DNA from: Psococerastis gibbosa
Taxonomy: Eukaryota > Arthropoda > Insecta > Psocodea > Psocidae
Assembly (NCBI GenBank): GCA_963971405.1
Contig: OZ020486.1
Coordinates: 23,707,419-23,771,418 of the forward strand
Direction: 5' to 3'
Length of the DNA: 64,000 bases
Below, piece after piece: positions 1 to 13,520 of this stretch (position 1 is its first letter; each line of letters starts with the position of its first letter). The notes beneath the pieces are model-generated. The model was not told the origin of the DNA and searched no databases. It saw only the letters and a list, made by a program, of their open reading frames with translations. The position numbers and the translations under genes were made by a program.

Positions 1-2566
1 AATCTACTAGAAATTTTATGATCTAAATTATGAAATGATTCGTTTGTTCTCAAGAAATTGATTATTATTTTTTATTATTATTATTTATCGTATCCAGACG
101 ACGCCATTATTTAATTTTAGTTTGTTATTGTTTGCAATGCGTGATTTCACTCTATGATCATTGATCAATTTTAACACGAGGAAGTTAAAATGGACAATAA
201 TAATAATAATAAATCGTCTTTATTGAACAGCGTAGTTAGGGCCAATGGCCCTTTCTTACACTAAACAATGTCATAGAGACTCTATTTTTTTTTTTTTTAC
301 TCTATGATAGAGTAAAAAAAATCTCATCTATAATTATTGATGCTCAAATGACGGATTATTGACAGATGGAATAGCCACCTTACGTGAAAAACAAAATATT
401 ATGTTGCGCATATACTCGTATTTTTCTTAATATAATAACTTCTCCCATTTCAACAAATTATTATTTATTATTATAATATATTTTTATATTATTATTATTT
501 ATTTGTAAATGACAGGAAATGGGATTAAATTAACTATTCCATTGGTTAATGTTTGTAAACAATTCTACGTCTGCGGGCCTATACTATTGCGGCGATTATT
601 TGTAATCTTAACCAGCTAGATTCGCCATTCATTATTTATTTATGTATTAGCCTATTTTACTCAATTTTAGTAAGCAGATAATGACCAAAATTTACAACTC
701 AGACCATTTCCGCGTTTTTCCTTATTGTTAATCGTTATAATTAATTTACAAGCAATTTCTGAAAAAATGAATTAATAAAATTAATAATAACCAAACCAAT
801 AATTTAATCGAACTTCATTGTGGTTTCATTTCAATAGACATACTGAGCAAATAGAATTTATATTACATTTACATGTTACATGTCCGGCTCCTTTCTACCA
901 GTTCTTATGCTATCCATGTCCGCCTACAAATTAGTGATTAGATAGTAACACTCCATCATGTGCACCTTATATCAACCTGATATCAACTACTGTCCGTCAC
1001 CTTCATTTTTTGTTAGCATTTTCTATATTTTAAAGGTGACGAGGTGACCAAACACTGAGTTTCTTCGGTTTCATAAAAGGTTCATGCATTGGAGTGAATC
1101 CAGAGTTTAATGAATTCAGCGTCGGACGGTTATACTCACTTTAATAAAATTATGATGATTTCCTGGCAATAATTTACCGGAAAATCAGAAGTCATGTATA
1201 ATATAATTTCAAAGTCCTTCGCGGCTGGAGTCTCATAATGGTACAGGAGAACCCGACCTAATTATCCAGGGTTGAACTGACAGCGAACAGCAAACGTTTC
1301 GTCACTTCGACATCTTCAATCTTTTCGTATAGACTTGGAAGACAACTTTCTCGGAGTCTAAGGGGGTATATTCTTGGTAGTACCGCTGAAGATGTCGCAG
1401 CTGTTGAAGATGTGTTTGGAAGTCCACTTTCAGGTCGAACATAGCCACATGGGTTGCTACCTATATATATTCCATGAGAAGTATGCACTCATGCATACCT
1501 ACTACTGTATTTTATACCAATGAAAGGTTTGTAGTGTAGGTACAGAAGCTTAGAACTATGATAAGGGGAACGACCAAGAAAAAGTGGGCCTAGTGATGTG
1601 TGTTATTATATGCAACACTTCGCATATCCTCGGTCGTCGCGTATAATTTTATGGGGAGGTGAAGGATAAAGGGACAATAGTTAGTGGTGTGGGCGGAGAT
1701 ACCGCTACTGCTGACGCTTTTCAACGGCACGATAACGCTGTTATTGAGCTATTTACGACGCCTGGGGAGGCAAGTGCAGTTAATTGCTGAGAGGGGGTGG
1801 GGGTAGATAGCTCGGCTCAGCTTCATCACGGCGGTGCTTGACACCCTCTGTCAGCTCGGCGTTCAGCAACGCTTGTCTGTGTCACTATCAGCGGCACCTT
1901 CCTTCAAGTTTTTGTGTTACCTGTCTTTCATGTTCAGGTTAAATTTTTATGAGATTCGGTTTGTTGACGGCCATACCCTTCTGCATCTAATTTGTTAATG
2001 TTGGCTGTTGTACGTAAGCGGGGTGGGAAAGACATTGACGCGGTCACGTGAAATAAGGCAAAGTTTCAAAGTTTAACGGTATATATTGTAGCTTTCATAA
2101 TAATCTCTATATTTTGCGATGGCGAATTATTTTTAAATTATACTGAACTGTAACTAGTATACCTGAATTTTTGTTACACCCTCTGTTTTTAACTGTTTAC
2201 TCTATTTCTAATGAATTGAGAGATTACGAGTAAAATATGTGTATACATATATAGGTAGGTTCAACGAAATTCGGATGTTACAATTTTTCTTGTCCATTTC
2301 CCCGTACCTTTATTTTATTAATTTATTAATTACATTTTTAACATCTTTACAAAAGGTATGAGGCTCTGAGCCTCAAGTTCTGCTTGTCGGTCATGATTAA
2401 CCAATCATTTTCTATTCAGTTAATTGTAAGACTGGGCCGAAAGGCCCAAAATTCGCCCATATGGAAAATAAAGACAATTTTCTTTCTTTCTTTCAGTTAA
2501 AGCCAAATACATTACAGTATGTCGGTGTCCTTATTAACTTTGTTTTGAAATATTTTTTTGTTACAG
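1..2566. other. 5' flank or intron of the T-box gene; no gene seen
   Basis: AT-rich non-coding DNA upstream of the first recognisable T-box exon. Because that exon begins in the middle of the T-box and has a 3' splice site before it, this stretch is most simply an intron of the same gene. It contains short AAT/ATT runs and a T-rich run near 280-300, and ends in a polypyrimidine tract and TTACAG at 2561-2566. I searched it for the upstream half of the T-box and did not find it. Confidence 0.6.
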
Positions 2567-2725
2567 ATAGTACTGAATTCCATGCATAGGTATCAACCTC
2601 GAATACATCTTATTAAGTGGAGAGAAAATGGAAGTCCTATTGTAGATTTAGAAGCTGAAGAATACAGAACATATGTCTTTCCCGAGTCTGTATTTACTGC
2701 GGTCACTGCTTACCAAAATCAGCTT
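2567..2725 (+). CDS. Tbx20/mid-like: Tbx20/H15/midline-like T-box transcription factor, internal exon (T-box middle part)
   Basis: This exon encodes 53 residues of a T-box DNA-binding domain, in phase 0 at both ends. It starts after TTACAG (2561-2566) and ends before the donor GTAAGT (2726). The peptide begins IVLNSMHRYQPRIHLIKW and ends in FTAVTAYQNQL, the near-invariant core of T-box proteins. T-box factors bind T-half-site DNA in the nucleus; the Tbx20/H15/midline group acts in heart, neural and epidermal patterning in animals (family knowledge). Assignment to this group rests on the FPESVFTAVTAYQNQL segment together with the following exon's ITKLKIDSNPFAKGFRDSSRLTDFDR, which fits Tbx20/midline better than Tbx1 or Tbx2/3. 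The upstream half of the domain is outside the window, so the gene is 5'-partial here. Confidence 0.93.
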
Positions 2726-3709
2726 GTAAGTAATTATTTTTCGTATTAATATTACATTCAGATATGTACAAAAAATTATAGAAACAGCCAAAAGCAAAAT
2801 AGCGCATTTAGGAACCAGCCAAAGAGTCAGTATTGGATTAGGCTATCTTGAATCTCAGAACATACTAGCAGTTGTCAGAATATAAAATATATATAAATGT
2901 CGGCTTCAGAAGAAAACCAGTAGCGTACCTGTAGTTGTGTCATTGTGCGAGTCACTGCACGCCATGCGATCGGAAATTCAGAGACGTGTCTTGACTCAGT
3001 AAAAGTATTAATTTACTCACTGAGGCCACTGAAGAGGTAAATCAGATGTACATTCACTGAATTGTTTGTATGTATTTAACCTCTATTTTAAAAAAAACAA
3101 CGAATAAAACAATAATCAATTGTGATTGCTGCTGTCTCTTGGTCCCCACACAGGAGAAGTCTATACAGTTTGCCACTTAATGTAAAGAATACCTGACTTG
3201 GGTCCACCCAATTCTAGTGGGTACCTTACCATAGAACTGGGCTTGTTGCTGACCACAACATCCCAAATAGGGCAGTAATCAAGGGAGGTGATCCTCTATC
3301 TGCCCGTAGTCCTAGACCCTCACTGTGTTGCAGTGCCCTGGCGTTTTTACATGGTCATTACAGGCACAAACAGGCGCGGATCTAGAATGGGACCAAGGAG
3401 GGGACTAAGATTAAATACGAAAAATATTTGAAAAATAGGGCTGAAATATTGAGGTTTTACGCATTTTCAGAGCAATAAGGGTTCTATATGTTATATGCAA
3501 TTAATACAATCGAGCACAAGGGGGGCCCGGGAGTCTCCCCCGGGAGAAAATTTCTGCAAAATAGGACTGATGTAGTGGGGTTTTACGCATTCTGAGGAGC
3601 CTAATGGGGAGCCCCCCCCCCCACCGTAGACCTGCCCCTGGGCACAAACAGCGAATATTTAATCATGGTGTCTAAAGCATGTACCAACAACTTTTTTATT
3701 TATTTCCAG
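2726..3709 (+). other. intron of the T-box gene (984 bp)
   Basis: Bounded by the donor GTAAGT at 2726 and the acceptor TTTCCAG ending at 3709. The intron holds a hAT-like MITE at 3371-3640 with an 8 bp target-site duplication. I see nothing coding in the rest. Confidence 0.88.
3371..3640. mobile_element. hAT-like MITE, 270 bp, 8 bp TSD
   Basis: The ends are CAGGCGCGGATCTA on the left and TAGACCTGCCCCTG on the right, an imperfect terminal inverted repeat starting CAG. The 8 bp GGCACAAA occurs directly before (3363-3370) and after (3641-3648) the element, which is the hAT superfamily duplication length. Inside are two GGGTTTTACGCATT-type segments, GGGCCCGGGAG and poly-C. There is no coding capacity, so it is non-autonomous. 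A related copy is at 44539-44771. Confidence 0.82.
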
Positions 3710-3786
3710 ATCACTAAGTTAAAAATTGACAGCAACCCATTTGCCAAAGGTTTTCGTGATTCCTCTAGACTAACGGATTTCGACAG
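3710..3786 (+). CDS. Tbx20/mid-like: Tbx20/H15/midline-like T-box factor, exon encoding the end of the T-box
   Basis: A 77 bp exon encoding ITKLKIDSNPFAKGFRDSSR then LTDFD and two bases of an Arg codon. It follows TTTCCAG (ending 3709) and precedes the donor GTACGT at 3787. The NPFAKGFRD motif is the C-terminal helix region of T-box domains that contacts DNA; SSRLTDFDR is characteristic of the Tbx20/midline group (family knowledge). The Arg codon is completed by the first base of the exon at 13594, so the reading frame is preserved across the splice. Confidence 0.94.
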
Positions 3787-3992
3787 GTACGTTTTTAAGA
3801 ATTCAATGAACCAATTATTGCATTAGACTCAGCCATTCTGTATTCTTATTAGAAAGCACCTTGCACCCGAAAACAGGAAGCGGAAGGTGATATTAGAAAC
3901 TGAAGATGACAGTCTCGCCCAGTGTTTTAACATGACTAGTTCATTCATATTTTGATCGAAACTCACCACAAAACTGCTCAGTCTACTGTACC

Positions 3993-4177
3993 CATGGCCG
4001 TGCCCAAGGGGGTGGTCCATGGGGTCCGGACCCCCCCCCCCAAAAAAAAAATAAGTTTTTGTATAGGTATGTAAACCTGTATGGTTTGATGAATTTATCC
4101 ATTAATTCATTAATAAATTACGTTAAAAAAAAATTGAACCCGCCCCCCTTCGAAATCAAAGCCTGGGCACGGCCTTG
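3993..4177. mobile_element. hAT-like MITE with GGCCGTGCCC ends, 185 bp, 8 bp TSD
   Basis: The left end CATGGCCGTGCCCA pairs with the right end TGGGCACGGCCTTG. The 8 bp ACTGTACC is present at 3985-3992 and again at 4178-4185, a perfect duplication of hAT length. The interior carries long poly-C and poly-A runs and no coding sequence. Members of the same family lie at 41560-41765 and 51278-51446. Confidence 0.85.
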
Positions 4178-7100
4178 ACTGTACCAGTGACTAATAATGT
4201 ACTTAGAGTCTTAGACCCTCTCCCCCCTCGCTTGAATAGAATTGTTCCCACGGTGCGTAGATCGTAGAGTCTCGTCCCGAACCTCCCGCACTGGTGGTCT
4301 GTGCAGGCTTTCCTTCGCTTGTCAATAAGTCGCGACTTGTCCCTCTCACGGTGCGGAAAGGCTTGTGGCTTGGCAAAACTCGGACGTTCACGAATGGGTC
4401 GTTTATCGAAAACATCGTTTATCTCATACAAGCCACGCGTCGTAGGAACACTAGTACAAACTATTGATCCGTGACTCGTAATCCGAGACATAGGCTCGCA
4501 CAACTTACCGACAAATTGCGGGAACGAACGAGCCTATGCGCGCCCGCACAAGCCTGCACGAGCCTGCTCACCGCACTACAAGCTTTTGTGTTTGAGAACT
4601 AAGTTTAAGGAATACTATAGACAGCAGATTTTTCAATCGATGATGTCACATTATGTATCACTATGTAACTAGCACGTGCGTCAACCCGTTTTCAGCCAAA
4701 TTTCAAAAGAAAAATAATTTACTTGTTTCTTCCTCATTCACTGATTCCTGCTGACAAGATAATCATTATGCAGGGTACCGTATAATGTAATAAATTGTGG
4801 AATATATGCAATCAAATTATTGCAAAAAGGTTCGTGCAATCAAGTTCTGAAACCATAACTTAACTCAAGACCCAGTATGATCAGGATCGGGACAATATTT
4901 TCTTGACTACGGATGACTTGGCTCAATCGGGACCGTGATGGTTGTTGCAGAAGCGGCGCGCGGCGTTTTTCTGGTAGCGGCTGAAAATTGAATTGGACAC
5001 GTCTCGTGTCGTATGATCGTAAAACTTGTCCTTATGCGTGATGTCTCATCTTTTTCACTTCTTTCGCCGCTAAGACTAAACCATTTGCTACAGCCAGTAT
5101 TTTCTGAAGCTCTTACGTTTTCTCATTATTAAATTATATGGTTTACAACCTTTACCATCAGATTTCACTTGCAAAATTAACCTTAAGTAACTTCTGTATG
5201 CAATAAAATTATCTATTATATAGTAGGGCCTACATAATACTACTACTACAAAACAGCAATGAAACTGATTGTCTGATGATTACAACAACTACTGTAGTTT
5301 AAAACCTTCTTGATTCCTTTTTCAGCTGCAGAATCACATTGATACTTGGTATGTTGAGAGACGCGGATTTAGACATTTTTCGGGTGGTGGGGGGGGGGGG
5401 GGGGGTTGGAGAAAAGATGATATGTTTTCTTGGAAGGATTTCCATATGCACCTACTAGAATTACTGCTTACTCACTATAAAAAACATAACCTATCCTAAT
5501 GGGTACGATCATCTATGCAAATAAATTTTTGTACGTGTATCATATTTAGGATGCGAATATTTTCCCTATCTTAAAGCATAAGGTTGCATTGATCAATTTC
5601 GGTAAGCGAACGTACCTAGGCATTTTGAAAGGGGGTTTCAGTCCCTAGTACAATACTGTAGTAAACTTATAGCATACGATATGTACTTTAATTTCCAAGT
5701 ATAAGTAACTAATGCACATCTGTTATACGGTACCCTGCAAACAGGAGGGTCCGGTGAAAAAATTGATAATTAGGCCCAAAATAGTGGGGGTTTACGCATT
5801 TTGACATTATTTTAGGTTTAACATACTTAAAGATTCCCTACTTAAGTGCTACTACTACTGTAAGCTGCTGTATATTGTCTATTGCCTAAGTAGTTATAGT
5901 ACTGCTATGTTGATTGCTGACTACCAACTATCGGCCCAAATGGATACTAACAATAGTGTCACATAATTTCAACGATATAAAGCATGCAAAGTGGCGTGAA
6001 GCAATAACGTGGAAAATGTGGTATGTAAATCAAAAACCATCGAGCATACTTTACATATTGGTAGTATGACGTACGGCCATCCAAGTCGTCAGCAAAGGTC
6101 AGCTTGACTGCAACGTAAATTGCGACATTATTCCCATTCATATTTTTCGCACAAAATTGGTCAATTTAATGCTGATCAGCATCGCCCTTCGAACCACTTC
6201 ACAACTGTCAGATCGCGCTACTGGTACCGAAGGTCCCCCGCTCCAATACCAGGAATAATATGCTGTAGTTCTTGGAAGTGGTGGACATTGACAAAGTGTG
6301 GCATGACGGTTACGAAAAGTAGAACGTTTTGCTATGGCCATTTATGGGCCCGCGTCAAATTAAATTGGCCAATATTCGATTATTCATATTCGGATCACTA
6401 CCGTTATTAAAATGGGCTATTACAACACCAATGTAATAAATGTTTTAATGAAAATATATGCAATGAAGGATATGTGTTCTAAAAAATTGCGGAACAAGTG
6501 GAAACCAAAAAAATAAAAAGGGGGCAGTTCACCTCTAAGAGTGCAACAGGCCCTACCCCTGGTAATGCCCATATTCACGTAGGCACTTAAAATGAGTATC
6601 ATCTACACATACTGACATACATATACATTATATAAAAATGATCTCTACCAAGCGCCGGACCTGGGTAGATATCGTAGGTATGGTTGAATAGGCTCGTATT
6701 AAATGCAAAAAAAAAAAAAGAATAATATATACCTAACTGAACTTCAGGCATTGGAACTACTGCAAAGTGCCGACCAAAGTTAATCCGTTGTATGAATTTA
6801 CAATGAACCAGGTGCTACAATTTTTGCGATACAAATTAACCAAGTGGCGTGAAGAAACAATGTGAAAATAGTATTATATAGCCTTTCGGCCTTCTTTACA
6901 CTCGACTTCATCAATTCCCGTTAGGTATGGTAATTATATAATTAGAAAATTGTCCCATAAAACCGCAATTATTTATGGGTTATCAACAAAGCAAACTTTA
7001 GTTCCAGTCAGCCACTCGGCATTGATTATCCGTTAACTGATATCATTGGCGACGGTTCTTTGAGAAGCCGCGCAAAATAGCGAGGCATATGCGCTCAACA

Positions 7101-7779
7101 GGAGTCAAGCAATTCGACACAAGGTTTTGCAGAGTTAATTAACCGCGGGCCAGGTATAACCGATCCATCCATTCAGTAGCTTGTTGGCAAGGTAGCTTAT
7201 ATCATACAAGTAAAATTATCTGTGTACACGCACGACTCCAGTCTTAAAACCAATCACCTTTATTTTTATATTCTACAGGGTGTCCCGCGAGTGCCAGATA
7301 ATCCGTTAGCGGAGTTCATTTAGAGATGATTTGCCAATGGTCGAGAGTGTACGGTGTTTCCGCTACAGGGTGCCCTACGGTTTTATTTTATGTTTGTTTT
7401 CCAACGCCTGCTTTCAGCATATCCGCTTGAAGCAACCTACTGCTCATTTTCGAACATTAGTTGATTGGGCATTGGGCAGCAAATCATCTAAATCAACCCC
7501 CTACCTCCCATTATCGTAATATCTAGAATTTGCCGGACACCATGTATTACTTTTAGCACTATATACCTATATAGTATGAGAATACTTTCATAATATGGAG
7601 ATTTCAGTGGAATCATGCTATATAATATTGACCGTAAATTGAATTCCCAGGTCCAGATGGGCAGAAGATGGGACTATTTGTCGGTCTGCCTGTACAGCGA
7701 TTTGCGACCAAGCTATTAGCTATTAAAAAAGTAGTCCGATTTCCTACATATTAAAAAAATTTAAATCTTCAGCCTGATC

Positions 7780-8375
7780 GAGGCGATTATAATACCGGGG
7801 TTAAATAAATACCCTAGGGTTATAACTGTAAACAAACAAATTTTGAATAGCACTGTCACGACATGTAGAATAGTGGTACGGACTCTGACTTTCACCCGAA
7901 AGGTTGTTGGTTCAAGTCCCACACTGGCTACATTTTCTACCCATGCTTCAGGGGGAATGTAAAGCAGGTGGTCGCGGGTCTTCCAAGTTGAGTGTATGAG
8001 AGGGCTTCATATAGCCCTAACTCCGCTAGGTTGGCTTAGTAATAGAACAAAAAAAACCCTTATTTATTTATTTCCATTATAAAATTATCTTGGTTACATT
8101 TTTAATACCAGGGGATTAAATAAATACCGGTATTATAATCTTCTCGATCTGCAGCCTAATCATGGCGATTATAATACCGGGGTTTAAATAATCCCCGGCA
8201 TTAAAAATATAAAGAAGATAAATTTATAATGGAAAGTGTCATTCAAAATTTGTTTGTTTACATTTTTAATACCAGGGTATTATTTAAACCCCGGTATTAT
8301 AATCGCCATGATCAGCTTGCAGGCTGCTGGGAGATTATAGTATTGGCTTATTCTTGGGGTTAAAAATGTAAACAA
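7780..8375. repeat. cluster of short palindromic AT-rich repeats (ATAATACCGG family)
   Basis: At least three related units carry GATTATAATACCGGGGTT, its inverse AACCCCGGTATTATAATC, and ends resembling TTTAATACC...GTAAACAAA. Examples lie near 7780-7845, 8095-8205 and 8255-8370. The units are inverted relative to one another and can fold into long hairpins, as small MITE-like elements do. Fragments with the same GTAAACAAA end recur near 17465-17510 and 62995-63050. A SINE interrupts the cluster at 7853-8055. Confidence 0.6.
7853..8055 (+). mobile_element. tRNA-derived SINE (about 200 bp)
   Basis: A Pol III A-box-like TAGTGGTACGG (7871-7881) is followed by a tRNA-like arm and the B box GGTTCAAGTCC (7909-7919). 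A non-tRNA body then ends GGTTGGCTTAGTAATAGAAC and an A-run. The same body recurs in reverse at 17531-17670 and 48115-48290, and the tRNA part recurs at 13441-13520. This arrangement is that of a tRNA-derived SINE mobilised by a partner LINE (family knowledge). Confidence 0.75.
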
Positions 8376-11300
8376 AACAATTTTGAATAGCACTTTTCAC
8401 TATCTTGTTTTCATTTTTAATCCCATACACTACTTAGGTGTCTAACCAGGAATTATATCTTCGAAGCCCTATGTTTATTACAAAACAACTACGTAACTAG
8501 CAGACACACATATTACATATTATATATATGTAAAATTGTAAAACTCAATTACTCAAAGAAACACAGAGTTTGCTGCTCCGGAAAGACATATAACGTGAGC
8601 TCAAGTTCAGTCCAGTTTTATTTCAACCTTATATAATTTTCTGATGAGTCAATATATATAATGACTGTATTACACTATATATATACTATATTACACGATA
8701 TTATATACTATAATATAATCAATCGTACATTCGTATCATACATGAAAAATTGACCAGATAGTTTCTTGATTCTTAATTCGTGGTAGACATTGAATTACAT
8801 TTATTCAACTTTAGGTTTAGCACCTCTGCATCCTACGTTTATAAGGGTGTTAGTAGTAGTTATTACCTTCTTAAATTTCACGAAGAAAATTATAGAGAAG
8901 CTGGTGCTTCGAGCTAGGCAATTATCTATCATTAAATGAGAATTTCAGCGATAGCAGGTTAATGGGGTAAAACTATCGGACTCACGCTACCCTAAAAATA
9001 CCATCATTTACCAACCAACTTCCCTCACGTGGTTCTTGCATGTTCGAGAACCTAATGATTTTCCATAAAAGTGTTACCTACCTATAGGTTGTTTTCAGCT
9101 GGTTCAAACTGTTTTCAAGTTTCATGTAAATGCCACTAATTATGTCGACACTCAAACGGTGTTGAACATCCATTTCTGATTCCATGTAAATTATAATTAT
9201 TTAATTTCTTAGTTGAGTGGCTTACTACGATATACGAGTAGGCTATACTTACGAAATAGCAGCTAGGTTTCCTTTTAAGGAGATAGCTAGAATTCAGCAT
9301 GAGAGTTATGTTAACTTACATAACTTACATAATCGGAGGCTTATTATTATTATTAATAATGAATCAGTTTTACCAGAGATATTTAACAAATTCCTACTGA
9401 AACTAAAAGAATTGGACAAAATAGGGAAAATAAAAAAAGAAATAAAAATTACTTAATTTCAAACACAGACTAACTATTTACTATTAGCCATTTTAGGCCT
9501 AATTATATCATCAGAGGGATCTCATTCATTGTCAGAAGGCTAGAGTGGGTACTCTATAATGGTTTATCATTATTAATTAAATTTGATATCTTGCAGTGCC
9601 ACTGCACTAAGATCGCTCGATAAACGGAAGCTTGAGCTTGATAATTATACTTATAACCATTTTTTTTTTGTCAATATATGCACCTTGTCCGGGGTTACTG
9701 GTCAAGGAAAAAAGCGAAAGTTAAGTGAATATAATAAATTACGTATTATTGTATATATCACCAAAGGGAGAGGGTTAAAAGACGCAGTAGATGCTTAGTT
9801 TATATTAAGTCTGGAATTGGGTAAGTCGAATCCACTTGCGTACGTATGTCAATGAAAAGTTGTACAAATTAAGGAACAGATTAAAGTTAATTTCTCGTTT
9901 GTGGAAATGCCACCACTTTGCAAAAATGTGAAAATGTCTTTTTGCCTGGATGTTGTAGGTAATTCAATGATTATACAATAATGCAGTTGCACCCAGGGCC
10001 GAGCGGTCCTATGAGGTGCTAAAGCTCCGCGTCTATTGACACACCCAGAGATTCTTTTCTATGGTTTTATATACTGTATATGGCATTGAAAAAGAAAAAA
10101 TGCCAACAATTTTCGTGCGGCTTTTTCGTGACAGTATCATAAAGTCTTTGTCCAGCTCATCACAACAACTTCTCGGCTCTATCATCAGAAAATGCAAATA
10201 TCTGCAGGACTGACAGTTATTCTACAATGAATCGATTTCTGCTCTGAATATTTACTATAGAAGCCAAAGACCAACAAATTCGGTCTCAAATCAAAATGCC
10301 GACAAATTAATTAATTAAACGATTAATTTTGTGCAATAGACCATTCTACTATATGGTAAGGAATTTCAACCCCCCCCCCACTCCTACCTGAAAAATCACT
10401 GGCAGGTAGGATTTACCAGTAATTTTATAGTATACCGCAGGCTTTGTTTACAAAAAGGCGCCTCCCTCATATCTTACCTCATGCTGAAAAAATCAACTGC
10501 CAGTCCTAGTTGGATTAATTCAGGTTGAAAAGACTATATATATTTCGTTACTACTAAAATTATTACCCGCTGGTTGCGGTAAAGTAGACAAAAAGTAGTT
10601 AAAGAAACCATCATCCATTCAAATGTCTAAAATATTGGTTTATAACGAACTGGAAATGAAAGCAACTTAAGGAACTACATACTAGTTTTTTGGAAATTGT
10701 ACCATACTACTCCTCCCTCCTTCTTGTGTGAGAACAAATGAAAACCGCAGAGCCATCTGTCTCCCAAGGACAATTTTGAACGAGTAACAAGTCGGCCTGA
10801 TTGACGCAGTCAAAATTTCATGACGTAATTACAAAGCGGGCCGAGGAAATCAATTACAGGGCTGGGAAACATTTAGGAGGAGCTGTTGCATAGGAATTAG
10901 GTATACATCCAACATACCTGCAGGCATCCGACCACTACCAGCCATCACAACCTTATAATATTTATCACTTCTCACACGAGTCTTCCAGTCTATACAATAC
11001 ATATTGTTGTTTTTCAACAATGAAATTTACGTACCAACGATTCTACTTTGTTTGAATATTATCAGTAACATGATGAGTTAATAGATTTATCTTTGTCGAC
11101 ATAAAATTTGCGATTCCGATTTTTCGACCTATTCCGCGATAGAAAGAGGAGCCAGATGGTGGGGGGCCACTACCGGGACCGTCCAAACATGAGTCTGTTG
11201 ACGGCTGCCTATTACCCGGAGAGGCGGGGAGGCCGGAGCCCTGTGATTATCCACGCCGCCTGGCCCCGGGGCCCGGGCCCAGCATCCGCAACTTCTAGGT

Positions 11301-11739
11301 TCACATGTTCTACACCTCGACATACCTGCTTTCCAGTTGTTATTGAAAATTATTAGTATTGTTAATTAAATAATATTGTTATTATAAAGCAATAGAAGCA
11401 AATTAATTACTATAAAACATGCCGTAAATAAAAAATATAATTGTATATCAGAATAATGCCATACAGTATATCTTCCAAATTATTGTCCTCAATTTATTTT
11501 AAAAGTGATGCAGTATGCAACCTTCTCACCACCATTTATCGCTTAAAAGCTTTCAAAAGTTGAACTTTCAATTTTCTATTACAATATTTTCAAATTTCCT
11601 ATAAAATACGCAACGTTAGTGGAATTATGGATATATTTACCGAGACTTGCTGGTAAAAGGGTAAAGACATGTATCGTATTACCTATGATGAATCCATATT
11701 TTTCATCGATTACGTGTCCCTTAATTATATCCTAAGCCT

Positions 11740-12310
11740 TGCACTGTTCAATAATTCCCATGTCCAATCTTACACGGTATAATTGTAATTTGGGTTGGAC
11801 TTCTTCTGAAATCACAATCTCAACGACTGGTTACAGCAATTCTCAGCATTTCATCCTCCAGCTCTCTCGGTCCTGCTACTTCCTCTTCAGTTCCTGGTAC
11901 ATTCGAGCTCCTGGGCCCCTCTTCAGTTCATCCATCCTTCTGTAACACCGTATTTCAAACGCTTCAAGCTTCTGTTATGGTCCAGGTTTCACGACACGCA
12001 GGTTTTTAGGAACCACTTCCTGATGCTTAGTCTCATATTGACAGGTTCCAGGATCTTAATTATTTTATTAAAGGCCATTTTCCGTGTATTTATTTCACCT
12101 CCGGAGCTGTTGTCGCCTGTCTTCAGCTGTTGTGCTGCCCAGCCGCCCAGGTACCTGAATTCCTTCACACTACTCCATCAAGGACTGCGAATACATATAC
12201 TTGCCAGTTGCCACTTGGTTCAGGTCTTTTTTATTCTTGGCCATCATGACTGGTTTGGACCAGAGATCTACATACACGTATATTGTATAGAATTTCTGGT
12301 GACAAATGGA
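11740..12310 (-). mobile_element. decayed LINE reverse-transcriptase C-terminal relic
   Basis: Read on the minus strand from about 12270 to 11940, broken frames give EFRYLGGWAA, then INTRKMAFNKIIKIL, then MRLSIRKWFLKTCVS. This is the order of conserved segments in the thumb/C-terminal part of non-LTR retrotransposon reverse transcriptases. Stops and indels interrupt it, so it is an old dead insertion inside the T-box intron. The clade cannot be fixed from so short a piece. Confidence 0.6.
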
Positions 12311-13440
12311 ACCAGAAATTCAAAAATCATGTAGGAAATGTCCCATTCGGGTGATCGATCACTCCTATCTTAAAACTCTGGACTTGACTGTTGTGTTAGC
12401 GTCTTTTTGTCACTGAGTTGATAAGGAATGTTTCCAAATCCCAAATCTAACCAAATGTGTCCTTATAGCCGTAAATTACAAGCCGACTTACCTTCGGAAA
12501 AGCAAAACGCTCGAACAAATACGAATGGTGGGTGCTGAGACATCAGTCTCAATGCTCGAAGAAATACGGATGATGCTGTCTCACACTATTTGGACTATTT
12601 GTGAGACTTGGGACGGGGGGCCCGACAATAATTGTCTAAACATAAATAGAAATAATAATGTAGTTGAAGAATTATGTAACTGTCATCAAGTAGTGGCTAG
12701 ATAGAGCGCCAACTCAGAAATTACTGTGCAATTAGACTGGTTCCACAAAATCTTGTCCCTGGATAGATTTTTTTAATGGATAATGAAGCAAACTTAGCAA
12801 GTAATTTTAATCGATAAAAACAATGTTGCTGCGTGTTACCATGGTATTAGGAGTGATGTTGCCACGATGATACCGAGCTACCGACATCAGTGCCGCTCTC
12901 TAATCTTCCAACGCCCCAAGAGTCCATAAACATTCTTTCACACTCCCGAATCACTGCCTCCCTGTCATTACATCTTTTGACGAAGGCTTTGGTACTCTTC
13001 CCGCGCACCTTTTGTTAGAATAGCTAGGTCTGGCTCTCGGACAGACTAGTGGTCACGCAAGGGAGGGACCGCCAGAGGGCAACCATCATTTGAAAATTAG
13101 GGTTCAAGATTAGGTTACACAGGTATATTACCCGACTAATTTCTTCCAATGGCCTCGCTTTGAAAAGGTGCGATGATAGACCCTTCAAAAATTGCATTTT
13201 CTATTATATTAGGGTGGGTTGTATATTTCGTCTGTAGCTATCCATCATTTTCTCCCATCAGCGATGGCACCTTCCGACCCAAATGATATATAACGACTTC
13301 TTTTACCATATGCTTTTTTCTCCTGCCTTAAAATTTAAACTGGGTTGGCACGAGATCGAGAAGGGTAAATTCATCGCATTAGGGCGTTATTATATTATGG
13401 ATTGTCCTTGTTCGTGAAGTGTTAGACTAGAACCAACAGG

Positions 13441-13520
13441 CAACAACCTTTCGACTCTGACTTTCACTCGAAAGGTTGTTGGTTCGAGTACCACACTAGC
13501 TGAATTTTCTGGTCATTCTT
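13441..13520 (+). mobile_element. SINE 5' (tRNA-like) fragment
   Basis: Contains the SINE's CTCTGACTTTCACTCGAAAGG arm and a B box GGTTCGAGTACC at 13481-13492, as in the copy at 7853-8055. The flanks CAACAACCTTTCGA and TCGAAAGGTTGTTG form a 14 bp inverted repeat. It sits about 75 bp upstream of the last T-box exon's acceptor. Confidence 0.6.

Noticed and set aside
4156-4503. 115-codon minus-strand frame in the T-box intron
   Set aside because: No known domain, overlapped by another frame, and lies partly in a MITE end; probably chance.
9217-9798. Two frames with Lys-rich ends, the second with a helix-turn-helix-like look (KLSEYNKLRI)
   Set aside because: Too short and without catalytic or DNA-binding motifs to assign to a transposase.
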